A DNA stretch of 64,000 nt from an uncultured Pelagibacteraceae bacterium. Its GTDB lineage: Bacteria > Pseudomonadota > Alphaproteobacteria > Pelagibacterales > Pelagibacteraceae. A program made the translations under genes and the position numbers. Each line of letters begins with the position of its first letter. The first letter of the stretch is position 1. The notes beneath the pieces are model-generated. The model searched no databases. It was given only the letters and a program-made list of their open reading frames with translations, and was not told where the DNA came from. Location of the stretch: NCBI GenBank assembly GCA_902570915.1, contig CACGAB010000002.1, positions 79,678 to 143,677 of the forward strand, given 5' to 3'. Below, one piece after another: positions 52,154 to 62,000 of the stretch.

Positions 52154-52182
52154 CTTGAAAAAAAAAATATAATTCCCACATA
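52154..52182 (+). promoter_or_regulatory. RpoH (sigma-32)-like promoter of hsp20
   Basis: CTTGAA (52154-52159), 15 nt spacer, CCCACATA (52175-52182), upstream of Hsp20 gene. Confidence 0.6.
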
Positions 52183-52245
52183 AACCTTGTAAGTCGCCTT
52201 ATGGGGCTTGCATAAATAAACTTGCTTAAAAAAAAAGGAGGATAT

Positions 52246-52692
52246 ATGACAAGTAAGGATCTATCTATATTCAACTCACTAAGACCTTTCTCAATTGGTT
52301 TTGACGATATGTTTGACCAATTCGAAAACATGTTGGGTAATGGAAATTTGACTATGCAGTCAAATTATCCACCATACAACATTAGAAAAACTGGGAAAGA
52401 CAACTATTCAATAGAAGTTGCTCTTGCTGGTTTTAGTAAGAAAGATGTTGAGGTTGAGTTCGAAGATAATTTGTTAACAGTCAGGACAAAACAAGTTAAC
52501 AAATCTGATGAAAAAAATGAAGATGGTGAAATAATTCACAAAGGTATTTCGCAAAGACAATTTGCAAGATCATTCACTATTGCAGACGATGTAAAAGTGA
52601 ATAGCGCCGAGTTAAAAGATGGTCTTTTAACAGTAGCTTGTGAGAGAATTTTACCAGATCATAAGAAAAAAAGACTTATCGAAATTAGATAA
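52246..52692 (+). CDS. Hsp20/alpha-crystallin small heat shock protein (IbpA-like)
   Basis: YPPYNIRKTGKDNYSIEVALAGFSKKDVEVEFEDNLLTV, GISQRQFARSFTIADDV; ATG 52246 follows aaaaggagg. Confidence 0.95.
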   Translation: MTSKDLSIFNSLRPFSIGFDDMFDQFENMLGNGNLTMQSNYPPYNIRKTGKDNYSIEVALAGFSKKDVEVEFEDNLLTVRTKQVNKSDEKNEDGEIIHKGISQRQFARSFTIADDVKVNSAELKDGLLTVACERILPDHKKKRLIEIR

Positions 52693-52700
52693 GCTTGCCC

Positions 52701-52730
52701 TTACTTGCGAGGATTATTCCTCGCAAGTAA
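52701..52730. terminator. Perfect 13-bp hairpin between convergent genes (putative bidirectional terminator or 3' stabiliser)
   Basis: TTACTTGCGAGGA-ttat-TCCTCGCAAGTAA; no strong T tract on either side. Confidence 0.6.
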
Positions 52731-52733
52731 ACC

Positions 52734-53042
52734 TTAAAAACATCCATTAGATACAAAGCCTATTACAATACTGTCTGAATTTATTTCAAATCTTCTTTCG
52801 CAAGGGATTAAGTATTTTTTTGTATTGTAAATTACCTCTAAATTACCTTTTGCATTTTTGAAATCTTCATCAGGTTTACCTAATTCCATCTTAAGCTCGC
52901 TTAGAGATTTTCCTATAAATTCACTTAATTTTTTGTTTTCTTTTTGAACTATGTTGTCTGTTTTTTCTTTAACAGTTTGACACCCTGTCAGTAAATTAAC
53001 AAATATGATTGTTATTAAAAAAAATCTTAGTTTATTCATCAT
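52734..53042 (-). CDS. Small lipoprotein, unknown function
   Basis: Signal peptide with lipobox LLTGC; ELKMELGKPDEDFKNAKGNLEVIYNTKKY...CERRFEI (SmpA/OmlA-like flavour, tentative). Confidence 0.65.
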   Translation of the reverse strand: MMNKLRFFLITIIFVNLLTGCQTVKEKTDNIVQKENKKLSEFIGKSLSELKMELGKPDEDFKNAKGNLEVIYNTKKYLIPCERRFEINSDSIVIGFVSNGCF

Positions 53043-53165
53043 TATAAGTTAACAACATAATTATGGCATAAATATAAACTTCTTAGTTGAATTTTGTGAA
53101 TAAAGCATATTTATAAAGAGTATTTTTAATCAGAATCAAATAATTATCATTCATGAGGAGGATTT

Positions 53166-54476
53166 ATGCTTGATAAATATTTCAATTATAAAAAACACAA
53201 AACTAATTTTAAAACAGAAGTAATCGCTGGTACTACAACGTTTTTAACCATGGCTTACATCATGTTTTTAAATCCATTTATTTTGTCGGGAGAGTTTGCC
53301 GGACCCGAAAAAGGTTTCTTTGATTTCGGCGCAGTTTATACAGCAACTATTTTAGCGACTGCATTAGCATGCTTTATTATGGCGTTCTATGGAAAAACAT
53401 GGCCAATAGGATTGGCGCCAGGAATGGGTATCAATGCTTTCGTTGCATTTGGAGTTTGTGCTGGAATGGGTTATACGCCGCAGCAAGCTCTAGGTGCTGT
53501 ATTAGTAGCAGGTGTATTGTTTTTAGTAATATCATTAACCCCTTTAAGAGCTTGGTTAATAAATTCAATTCCTAGAAGTTTAAAGTTAGGTATAGGTGCT
53601 GGAATAGGTTTATTCCTAGCAATCATCGGCCTTCAAATAATGGAAGTGGTTGTCGACAATCCAGTAACCTTGGTGCAATTAGGTAACTTAGGTGATCCTC
53701 TTGTATTATTAGGATGTGCAACTTTTATTGCAATCATAGTTTTAGATAAGATGAATATTAAAGGTAATATCATTATTGGGATCTTAGTTTTTAGTATTAT
53801 TGCTTGGGTGACAGGCCTCGCAAAATTTAACGGTATTGCAAGTTCTCCACCGCCGATGACTTATCTTTTTGAATTTGATCTATCTGCCGCTATGACTGCA
53901 GGAATGTCTACGGTAATATTTACATTATTATTTATAGACTTCTTTGACACTGCAGGAACATTAACTTCAGTGGCAAATGTTGCTGGAAAGGTTAGCAAAG
54001 ATGGAAAAGTTCAAGATATAAATAAAGCAATGCTATCTGACAGTGTAGGTACTGTTGCAGGAGCTATGATGGGAACTACTACAGTTACTAGTTACGTAGA
54101 GTCTGGTGCAGGAGTTAAAGCTGGTGGAAAAACTGGAATGACATCACTAGTAATTGGTATACTTTTTTTAGCATGTATATTTTTCGCTCCATTAGCAACT
54201 AGTTTACCTAAACAAATAGATGGTGCTGCTTTACTTTTTGTTTCAGTTTTATTTATTAGAAATATAACTGATATTGAATGGAACGATGTTTCAGAGTCTG
54301 CCCCGGCTATTCTTGCCATGATAACTATGCCATTAACTTATAGTATAAGCAATGGTATTGCCTTAGCATTTGTGTCGTACGCTTTAATCAAAATATTCAC
54401 TGGTAAGTTTTCAACTACTTCACCAGCTATATGGTTAATAGCAGTTTTAAGTGTTATAAGTTTTGTAGTTGCCTAA
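53166..54476 (+). CDS. NCS2 family purine (guanine/hypoxanthine-type) permease
   Basis: TEVIAGTTTFLTMAYIMFLNPFIL, APGMGINAFVAF, TTTVTSYVESGAGVKAGGKTGMTSLV. Confidence 0.94.
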   Translation: MLDKYFNYKKHKTNFKTEVIAGTTTFLTMAYIMFLNPFILSGEFAGPEKGFFDFGAVYTATILATALACFIMAFYGKTWPIGLAPGMGINAFVAFGVCAGMGYTPQQALGAVLVAGVLFLVISLTPLRAWLINSIPRSLKLGIGAGIGLFLAIIGLQIMEVVVDNPVTLVQLGNLGDPLVLLGCATFIAIIVLDKMNIKGNIIIGILVFSIIAWVTGLAKFNGIASSPPPMTYLFEFDLSAAMTAGMSTVIFTLLFIDFFDTAGTLTSVANVAGKVSKDGKVQDINKAMLSDSVGTVAGAMMGTTTVTSYVESGAGVKAGGKTGMTSLVIGILFLACIFFAPLATSLPKQIDGAALLFVSVLFIRNITDIEWNDVSESAPAILAMITMPLTYSISNGIALAFVSYALIKIFTGKFSTTSPAIWLIAVLSVISFVVA

Positions 54477-54485
54477 ACATTAATA

Positions 54486-54516
54486 AAATAGGGCTAGTTT
54501 TTTACTAGCCCTATTT
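54486..54516. terminator. Bidirectional Rho-independent terminator
   Basis: Perfect 13-bp stem AAATAGGGCTAGT-ttttt-ACTAGCCCTATTT between convergent genes, A/T-rich flanks. Confidence 0.85.
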
Positions 54517-55032
54517 ATTTTGTTTTAATATTTCCTCAATTGATAATTCTTCGTAATGTTCGGTAGGTTGGACAATCCATGGATCTGAATTTAGTCTTAT
54601 AGGACAAAAATCGGGTTCAAAAGTTGAAGATTTTTTTTTCCATAAACAAGCAGTTTTTACCTCTTTTATAAAATCTTTTGTAGGGCCGTAATTTTTTAGC
54701 CATTCTATGCTTTTGTTTAATGTCAATCCAGTGTCAGAGAGATCATCTATTAAAAGCACTTTGTTAAAATCTTCATTACTTGCTAAAGAGCTTATTTCTC
54801 TTGCAAACATCAATTGGCCTTGTTGATCCTCCATGCCTTCACCTGAATAACTTTGAATGACAATGTATGCGATAGGTAGTTTCAAAATTCTAGACAAAAT
54901 ATCAATGATTGGAGCTGCTCCTCTCATAATGCCAACTAATACTGTAGGTTTATATTTTTGATGAATTTGTATTGCTAGTTTTTCAACTATTTTAGTATAC
55001 TCATTAAAGCTGATAATTAATTTCTCTGCCAT
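54511..55032 (-). CDS. Xanthine/guanine-type phosphoribosyltransferase
   Basis: VGIMRGAAPIIDILSRIL and PRPP motif VLLIDDLSDTGLTL; MAEKLIISF start chosen. Confidence 0.88.
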   Translation of the reverse strand: MAEKLIISFNEYTKIVEKLAIQIHQKYKPTVLVGIMRGAAPIIDILSRILKLPIAYIVIQSYSGEGMEDQQGQLMFAREISSLASNEDFNKVLLIDDLSDTGLTLNKSIEWLKNYGPTKDFIKEVKTACLWKKKSSTFEPDFCPIRLNSDPWIVQPTEHYEELSIEEILKQNK

Positions 55033-55075
55033 GAAATTTATTATCATAATTGAAATTATTTAAAAAGGAGAAATC

Positions 55076-55372
55076 ATGAAAGCATATTGGATAAGTTTAT
55101 ACTTAAAAGTAGATAATCAAGAAAATTTAAAAAAATATGCAGAGACTGTTACACCAATAATAAAAAGTTATGGTGGTTTGCCTCTTGTTAGAGGAGGAAA
55201 ACATACAACTTTTGATGGTGATGATTTTTTAAGAACAGTGGTTTGGGAGTTTCCTAGTTTCGAACAAGCATTAAAATGTCATGAATCAAAGGAATATAAA
55301 GCTGGTTGGGAAATAGCAAGAAAAACAACTATTAGACATATGCAAATAGTAGAGGGTTTTAATACTGAATAG
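55076..55372 (+). CDS. DUF1330 family protein
   Basis: MKAYWISLYLKVDNQENLKKYAETVTPIIKSYGGLPLVRGG pattern; aaaggag RBS. Confidence 0.88.
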   Translation: MKAYWISLYLKVDNQENLKKYAETVTPIIKSYGGLPLVRGGKHTTFDGDDFLRTVVWEFPSFEQALKCHESKEYKAGWEIARKTTIRHMQIVEGFNTE

Positions 55373-55994
55373 GTTCTGGATCAATACTTCTCCATAAATA
55401 CCATGTTGCTACAGAACAATAAGGTGAAAATTTTTTTTTTAAAAGCATCACAAATTTTTCTGGAGGTAAATACTTTTTTTTATAGTTTTTAGAAATTGCT
55501 CTCAAAAGGCCAATATCCTGGACAGGCCAAATATTAGATCTATTATAAGTAAAAAGTAAAATCATTTCTGCCGACCATCTTCCAATTTGTTTTAATTGAG
55601 AAAGATAAACTATTGCCTCTTCGTCACTCATATTCTTTATTAATTTTGGATTAAAAGATTTATTTAAAGTCTTTTTTGCTAAATTCTTGATACCAGAGAC
55701 CTTTTGGCGGCTCAGTCCACAACTTTTTAACTGAGATGTAGTTAATTTAGATACTATATTTGGATTTATTTTATTATTACACTTCTTTTTAAATTTTGAA
55801 AAAACAGCGTTTGCAGCAGCAACACTAATTTGTTGACCAATAATACTTTTGCATAAAGAAAAAAATATATTTCTTCTAGAAGTAAGAATTATTTCTGATG
55901 GACTTTGATAGCTTTTAATTAGCTTTGCTAATACTTTATCTTTTTTTGATAGGTAATTTTTTGCTTTTTTCCAATATTTTGGAACTTTAGTCAT
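55359..55994 (-). CDS. DNA-3-methyladenine glycosylase II (AlkA-like, HhH-GPD)
   Basis: SIIGQQISVAAANAVFSKF, LKQIGRWSAEMILLF, PVQDIGLLRAI. Confidence 0.93.
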   Translation of the reverse strand: MTKVPKYWKKAKNYLSKKDKVLAKLIKSYQSPSEIILTSRRNIFFSLCKSIIGQQISVAAANAVFSKFKKKCNNKINPNIVSKLTTSQLKSCGLSRQKVSGIKNLAKKTLNKSFNPKLIKNMSDEEAIVYLSQLKQIGRWSAEMILLFTYNRSNIWPVQDIGLLRAISKNYKKKYLPPEKFVMLLKKKFSPYCSVATWYLWRSIDPEPIQY

Positions 55995-56871
55995 TTATTG
56001 TTTTAGAAGTGATTATTTTTTTATTATAAATTTCTCTTCTAAAGATAATCAATGTAGATACAATTACTAGTGTTGCTCCAAAAAGCGTTTTATATGTGGG
56101 CACCTCTCCCCATATGAAGTAACCAAAGACTATGGCAAATAATAAAGCTAAATATTTTAACGGGGTAACAAGAGAAACTTCAGAATATTTATATGACTGA
56201 CCCAGCCATAGATTAGCTACTCCGCCAAAAATACCAACCAAAGATAAAAATATAAAATCTTTCAAACTTGGCATAACCCATCCTTGTGGAATACTTAAAA
56301 AACTTAATAAAGTAATTGATAAAGAAAAATAAAAAGAAATTAACCATACAGGTTCTGTTGTTGATAATTGTCTTAAAGTAATGGCCACATAAGATAAACC
56401 AAGACAAAATATTACTGGGAAAACATAATAAATGTTTAATTGGCTTATACCTGGCTCAGTAATAATTAATATCCCTATAAAACCAATTATTACTGCGAGC
56501 CATCTGTAAATACCAACTTTTTCACTTAATAAAAATATTGATAAAATTGTTGTAAATATTGGTGCTGCAAATGAAATGCTAACAACGGTTGCTAAAGGTA
56601 ATTTTCTTAAAGCTATAAAAATTGCAACTAAAGCAACAAGGCCCGACATACAACGTAAAAAATGCAAACCAGCCCTTTTTGTATAATAAAAATTATGAAG
56701 TCTCTCTTTGGGTATTATGAAGAAATAAAATAGGATACCAAAAAATCCTCTAAAAAATAAAACTTGTCCTATTGGATAATCAACCGACCACTTAACAATT
56801 ATGTCCATTAATGAAAATGCACAAACAGACATAAACATGTACAAAAAACCCAATTGATTTTTACTTAGCAT
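55987..56871 (-). CDS. EamA/DMT family transporter
   Basis: Ten-TM protein with duplicated EamA pattern; FFRGFFGILFYF, ATVVSISFAAPIFTTILSIFLLSEKVG. Confidence 0.9.
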   Translation of the reverse strand: MLSKNQLGFLYMFMSVCAFSLMDIIVKWSVDYPIGQVLFFRGFFGILFYFFIIPKERLHNFYYTKRAGLHFLRCMSGLVALVAIFIALRKLPLATVVSISFAAPIFTTILSIFLLSEKVGIYRWLAVIIGFIGILIITEPGISQLNIYYVFPVIFCLGLSYVAITLRQLSTTEPVWLISFYFSLSITLLSFLSIPQGWVMPSLKDFIFLSLVGIFGGVANLWLGQSYKYSEVSLVTPLKYLALLFAIVFGYFIWGEVPTYKTLFGATLVIVSTLIIFRREIYNKKIITSKTIND

Positions 56872-56906
56872 ACGAATAATTTGTAAATTAATTTAAATCT
56901 TTATCA

Positions 56907-57350
56907 ATGGAAATAGCAGTTTTAGCTCTTGGATGTTTTTGGGGACCTGAAATAAAATTCAGTAAAATTGATGGGATAATTAAAACAGAGGTTGGCTATT
57001 GCGGAGGCGATAGCAAACAAACTACCTATAAAGAAGTTTGCACAGGAAAAACTAATCATGCAGAGGTTGTTAGGCTCGATTTTGATGAAAAAATGATCTC
57101 GTACGAAAAAATTTTAAATATATTTTTTGATATTCATGACCCAACCACATTAAATTCTCAAGGGCCTGATTTTGGGACTCAATATAGAAGTGAAATATTT
57201 TATTTAAATGATAATCAAAAAGAAATAGCTGAAAAGGTTTTAAATGAAGTTAATCAAAAATTGTCAGGCAGAGTCGTAACAAAAATATCATTACTTAAAA
57301 ATTATTGTGTTGCTGAGGAATATCATCAAAGATATTTGGAAAAAAATTAA
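56907..57350 (+). CDS. msrA: Peptide methionine sulfoxide reductase A
   Basis: LALGCFWGPEIKFSKIDGIIKTEVGYCGG, NHAEVVRLDFDEKMISYEKIL, DFGTQYRSEIF, EEYHQRYLEKN. Confidence 0.95.
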   Translation: MEIAVLALGCFWGPEIKFSKIDGIIKTEVGYCGGDSKQTTYKEVCTGKTNHAEVVRLDFDEKMISYEKILNIFFDIHDPTTLNSQGPDFGTQYRSEIFYLNDNQKEIAEKVLNEVNQKLSGRVVTKISLLKNYCVAEEYHQRYLEKN

Positions 57351-58165
57351 TGTCTTTAGTAGAAACTGAATGGTTGGACAAGAATCTAGATAATGTAAAA
57401 ATTATTGATTGTTCATGGCATATGCCTTTAACAAAAAGAAATGGTTTTGAGGAATACAAAACCAAGCATATACCCAATTCCATATTTTTTGATTTAGATT
57501 CTAATTCAAACAAAGAAACAAATCTTCCCCATATGCTGGTTGATAAACATCATTGGGAAAAAATTGTTTCAGCCATGGGAATTAAAAATAATGATGAAAT
57601 AGTAATTTATGACAACTCTGATGTAATAAGTTCATGTCGATGTTGGTATAATTTTATTTATTTTGGACATGATCCAAAATTAGTTCATATATTAAATGGT
57701 GGTTTAAAAAAATGGATCAAAGAAATAAGAATAACTACCTCTGATTTACCTCAGATAAATACATCCAAATATAAGAGCCTAGAAAAAAAGGAATTAGTTA
57801 AGGATATGAAAATGATAAATCAAAATATAATTAAACCCAGTTTTAAAGTTATAGATGCTAGAAGCAGAGAAAGATTTAATGGAAAAGTTACTGAACCTAG
57901 AAAAGGATTGAAGAGTGGTAATATTAAAAACTCTTTTTGTATACCATTTATCACTTGTTTAAATGAGGATAAAACCTTTAAAGACGTAGTTGAACTTAAA
58001 AAAATTTTTCATTCATGTTTAGGTAGTACTACCAATAAGAATGTAGTTTTTTCTTGTGGATCTGGAGTTACTGCGTGTGTTTTGGCACTAGCTTATTCCC
58101 TAATAAATGATAAGTATCTACCTTGCATTTACGATGGTTCTTGGGCTGAATACGGATTAATTTAG
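57350..58165 (+). CDS. Thiosulfate / 3-mercaptopyruvate sulfurtransferase (two rhodanese domains)
   Basis: CGSGVTACVLALA active-site loop, RSRERFNGKVTEPRKGLKSGNI. Confidence 0.92.
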   Translation: MSLVETEWLDKNLDNVKIIDCSWHMPLTKRNGFEEYKTKHIPNSIFFDLDSNSNKETNLPHMLVDKHHWEKIVSAMGIKNNDEIVIYDNSDVISSCRCWYNFIYFGHDPKLVHILNGGLKKWIKEIRITTSDLPQINTSKYKSLEKKELVKDMKMINQNIIKPSFKVIDARSRERFNGKVTEPRKGLKSGNIKNSFCIPFITCLNEDKTFKDVVELKKIFHSCLGSTTNKNVVFSCGSGVTACVLALAYSLINDKYLPCIYDGSWAEYGLI

Positions 58166-58169
58166 AAGT

Positions 58170-59039
58170 ATGAAAAGATCTACAAAAACAATATCAATAA
58201 TTTTAATATTTTTTCTTGTTATTGCAGCTGTAATTATTTCAAGAACTTTAATAGCCAATCATTTTAAAAAAAAATTTAGTAAGATACCTCCTCCTGGAAT
58301 AATAGTTACAGAGGTGATAAACAAAGAATTTTCAGAAAGAATTGAAACTTTTGGCACCGCAATTTCCAAAAAATCACAAACTTTCAAAATTAAAAAAGAC
58401 GACCTCCTAGGTGATTTAGAGCTTAAAGATTTTGTAAAAAAAGGAGATAAATTAATAAGGTTAAAGAGTGGAGATATTATTGCGCCGTTTAGTGGTGTGC
58501 TCGGTTACACAGGGCTTACTGAGGATATTTTAGTTTCAAATAACATATTCATTATTACGCTAGATGATAATTCTGAAATTTACTCAGATATAAAGATTCC
58601 TGAAAGTTACTCTGCATCAATAAAAAAAGGACTTCCAGTAGAAGTAAAATTATCAAGCTACAAAGGTAAAGTTTTTTCTGGAGAAGTTGATTTTGTTTCA
58701 AGTAGAATAAATGCAGATACACGAAGTTTATTATCTAGAATTAAAGTGAATAATTTAAACCAAGAATTAATTTCAGGCTCATTGTTGGAGGTTAGTATAA
58801 AATTTAACTTAAGAAATTCATTAAGCGTGCCTGATACCAGCGTGATGATTGAAGGTGATAAATCATATGTTTATAAAATTAATGGTTCAAATATTGCTAA
58901 TAAAACTGAGGTGAAGACAGGATTAAGAAGTAATAGAAACATTGAGATAATCTCTGGACTTAATGAAGGAGAAACTGTTGTAGCTGAGGGCCTTAAAAAA
59001 GTTAGACCCAACGGTAAAATTAAACCTATTACAAAATAA
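58170..59039 (+). CDS. RND efflux periplasmic adaptor (membrane fusion protein)
   Basis: N-terminal TM anchor, biotinyl-lipoyl-like hairpin and GLRSNRNIEIISGLNEGETVVAEGLKKVRPNGKI. Confidence 0.87.
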   Translation: MKRSTKTISIILIFFLVIAAVIISRTLIANHFKKKFSKIPPPGIIVTEVINKEFSERIETFGTAISKKSQTFKIKKDDLLGDLELKDFVKKGDKLIRLKSGDIIAPFSGVLGYTGLTEDILVSNNIFIITLDDNSEIYSDIKIPESYSASIKKGLPVEVKLSSYKGKVFSGEVDFVSSRINADTRSLLSRIKVNNLNQELISGSLLEVSIKFNLRNSLSVPDTSVMIEGDKSYVYKINGSNIANKTEVKTGLRSNRNIEIISGLNEGETVVAEGLKKVRPNGKIKPITK

Positions 59040-62000
59040 ATGTTTATCACTGAATTAAGTATAAAAAGACCTACAGTATCTTGGGTAATGTCCCTAATAC
59101 TAATTATTTTTGGATTATTTGTATTTTGGAAATTACCAGTTAGAGAACTTCCTGACGGCATTCAACCACCTGTTGTTCAAGTACAAGTAAATTATAACTC
59201 AGCATCAGCGTCAATAATAGATCAAGAAGTTACTCAAGTTATTGAGGATGTAATAGGGGGTGCTGAAGGAATAAAGAATATAGATTCTAAATCTGAGAAT
59301 GGCAGGAGCACAATAAATGTTGAGTTTGATACAAGTATAAATTTGGATAACGCTGCAAATGATATTAGAGAAAGAGTTGCAAGAGTTGTAGATAATTTAC
59401 CCACAGAGTCAGAGCCCCCACAGATATTAAAAAGAGCTGCAGGTTTTACAACAACAATGTGGTTATCTTTGTCCTCCTCTACTTGGAGTGATCTTGAATT
59501 AGGAGATTATGCGAAAAGATATTTGGTAGATCAATTTTCAAGTGTAAAAAATGTTGGAAGAATATTAGTTGGTGGTCTAAGAGAATTAAGTATTAGAGTT
59601 TGGATAGATCCGATTAAACTGGCGGCAAATGATCTGACGATAAATGAAGTTGAAGTTGCAATGCGGGGAGAGAATATTAGTCTTCCAGCTGGGACTCTTG
59701 AAGCGGATAACATTGATCTAACGCTTAATTTAGACAAATCTTATAATGATATAGATTCTATTAAACAATTACCGATAAAAAAAACCAATAATAAAGTTAT
59801 TGTATTATCTGATATTGCAAATATTGAATTTGGACCTGTTTCAGAAAAAACTCTATTTAAAGCTCAAACTAAAGATCAAATAAATTTGAAAACTGTCGGG
59901 ATTGGTATTTATGCAAGAAGTGGTGCATCAACAGTTGAGCTTTCAAAGGATATTAAAAAAAAGATAATTGAAGTAAAAAAATCTTTGCCTGAAGAATTAG
60001 ATTTAAGAGTCTCATTTAATAGAGCTAATTATGTGGAGGCTGCAATTGAGGAAGTATATAAAACCTTGGTTATAGCTTTTATTTTGGTTGTTTTAATAAT
60101 CTATTTATTCTTAGGAAATCTTAAGGCTGTAGTTGTACCAGCTATTGCACTTCCAGTAAGCTTAATAGCCTCTTTTTTAGGTCTTTATATTTTTGGTCTA
60201 TCAATAAATATTTTTGTACTTTTAAGTTTTATATTGGCCATAGGCATAATTACAGATGACTCTGTAATCATGACAGATGCAATATATAGAAGAATAGAAA
60301 ATGGAGAAACACCGCTTGTTGCAGCCTACAAAGGATCTAAACAAATATCATTTGCAATAATCGCAACAACACTAATTTTGGTTGCCGTGTTCCTTCCGCT
60401 AATATTTATTGAGGGAATTTCTGGAACATTATTTAAAGAAACTGCAATTGCATTGTCATTTTCAATAGTAATTTCATCTTTTGTAGCATTAACACTGTCA
60501 CCAATGCTTGCTAGTAAATTCTTAAATAAAAAAAGCTCAAAGAAAATTTTTATACAAAAATTTGAGAAAGTTTTTTTAAATTTTGCCAAATTTTACAGAG
60601 AAACTTTGGATTTTATTGTTCACAAAACTAAATTGGTTGGTATTTTTATAGTCTTCATAATTATTTCTTCTATCTTATTATTTAGTTTTTCAAAAAAGGA
60701 ATTGTTGCCCATTGAAGATCGTGGTGCTTATTTAATTATAGGAGCCACTGATGAGGGAAGCTCTTTTGAATATACACAAGAACAAGCACAAAAAGTTGAA
60801 GCTAGGTTAATACCACTTTTACAATCTAAAGATAGTCCTTACTCAAGATTTATTATGCGCGTACCTGGATTTGGAAATTCAGCAAACTCATTTAATAGTT
60901 TCATTATAATTGCTCTTTTAGATGATTGGAAAAAAAGAAAAAAGGGACAAAAGATAATATTAAGAGAGGCAATTGGAAAAATTGTTACTCTCCCCCAAGC
61001 CCTGGCTTTTCCCATATCTCCACAATCCATAAGAGTTTCTAATTATAATAAGCCAGTACAAATGGTTATTTATGGTAACAGCTACGAAGAACTCGAAGAA
61101 ATTCAAACACAAATAATTCGAAAAATTAGATCTAACAAAAACCTCTCAAGAATTGAATCTGATTACAATAGAAATAAACCTGAGGTAAAATTAATAATAA
61201 ACAAAAATAAAGCTAAAGATCTAGGAGTCTCTACAAAAGCTATTGGAGAAACTCTAGAAACTCTTTATGGTGGCAAGAAAATCACTACCTTTAATAAATT
61301 AGGTAGAGAATATCCAATTATTGTTCAACAATATTTGTCTGATAGGAGAAATAAAGAGGGAGTTTCAAAGATATTTGTTCGTTCCGACACTACTGGAAAA
61401 CTGATCTCACTTGCAAATTTAGTAAGCTTTAAAGAGGAAGGCTCTGCAAAAGAATTATCAAGATATAACAGACAAAGAGCAGTAACAATTTCTGCAAATA
61501 TTAATGAAGGCTATACGTTAATTGAAGCAATAAGATTTTTTGAAGATGTAATGGAAAATTTAGCCCCAAAAAATCAAATTACTTGGAAAGGAAAATCTGA
61601 GGAAATAAAAGAGACAAGTAATGAATTGTTTGTAATATTTGTTTTATCTTTACTGACTGCATATTTGGTAATGGCTGCAACCTTTAATTCTTTTATTCAT
61701 CCATTTATAATTGTTTTAACTGTTCCATTAGCAATATTTGGTGGATTAGTTTTCATATTATTTTTAAACAGCTCTGTGAATATTTTTTCTCAAATTGCTC
61801 TCATCATTCTTATAGGTATCTCTACAAAAAATAGTATTTTAATAGTCGATTATGCTAATCGAATAAGAACTACAGGCAAAAATATTGAGTCAGCAGTTAA
61901 AGAGGCATGCTCAGTGAGGTTTAGACCAATCATCATGACATCTTTAAGTACTATGATTGCAATGATGCCACTTGTTATAGGAAACATTGGACCAGGTGCT

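Noticed and set aside
53043-53165. Possible purine riboswitch upstream of the NCS2 permease
   Set aside because: The 123-nt leader shows no three-way-junction core or conserved purine-aptamer motifs by eye
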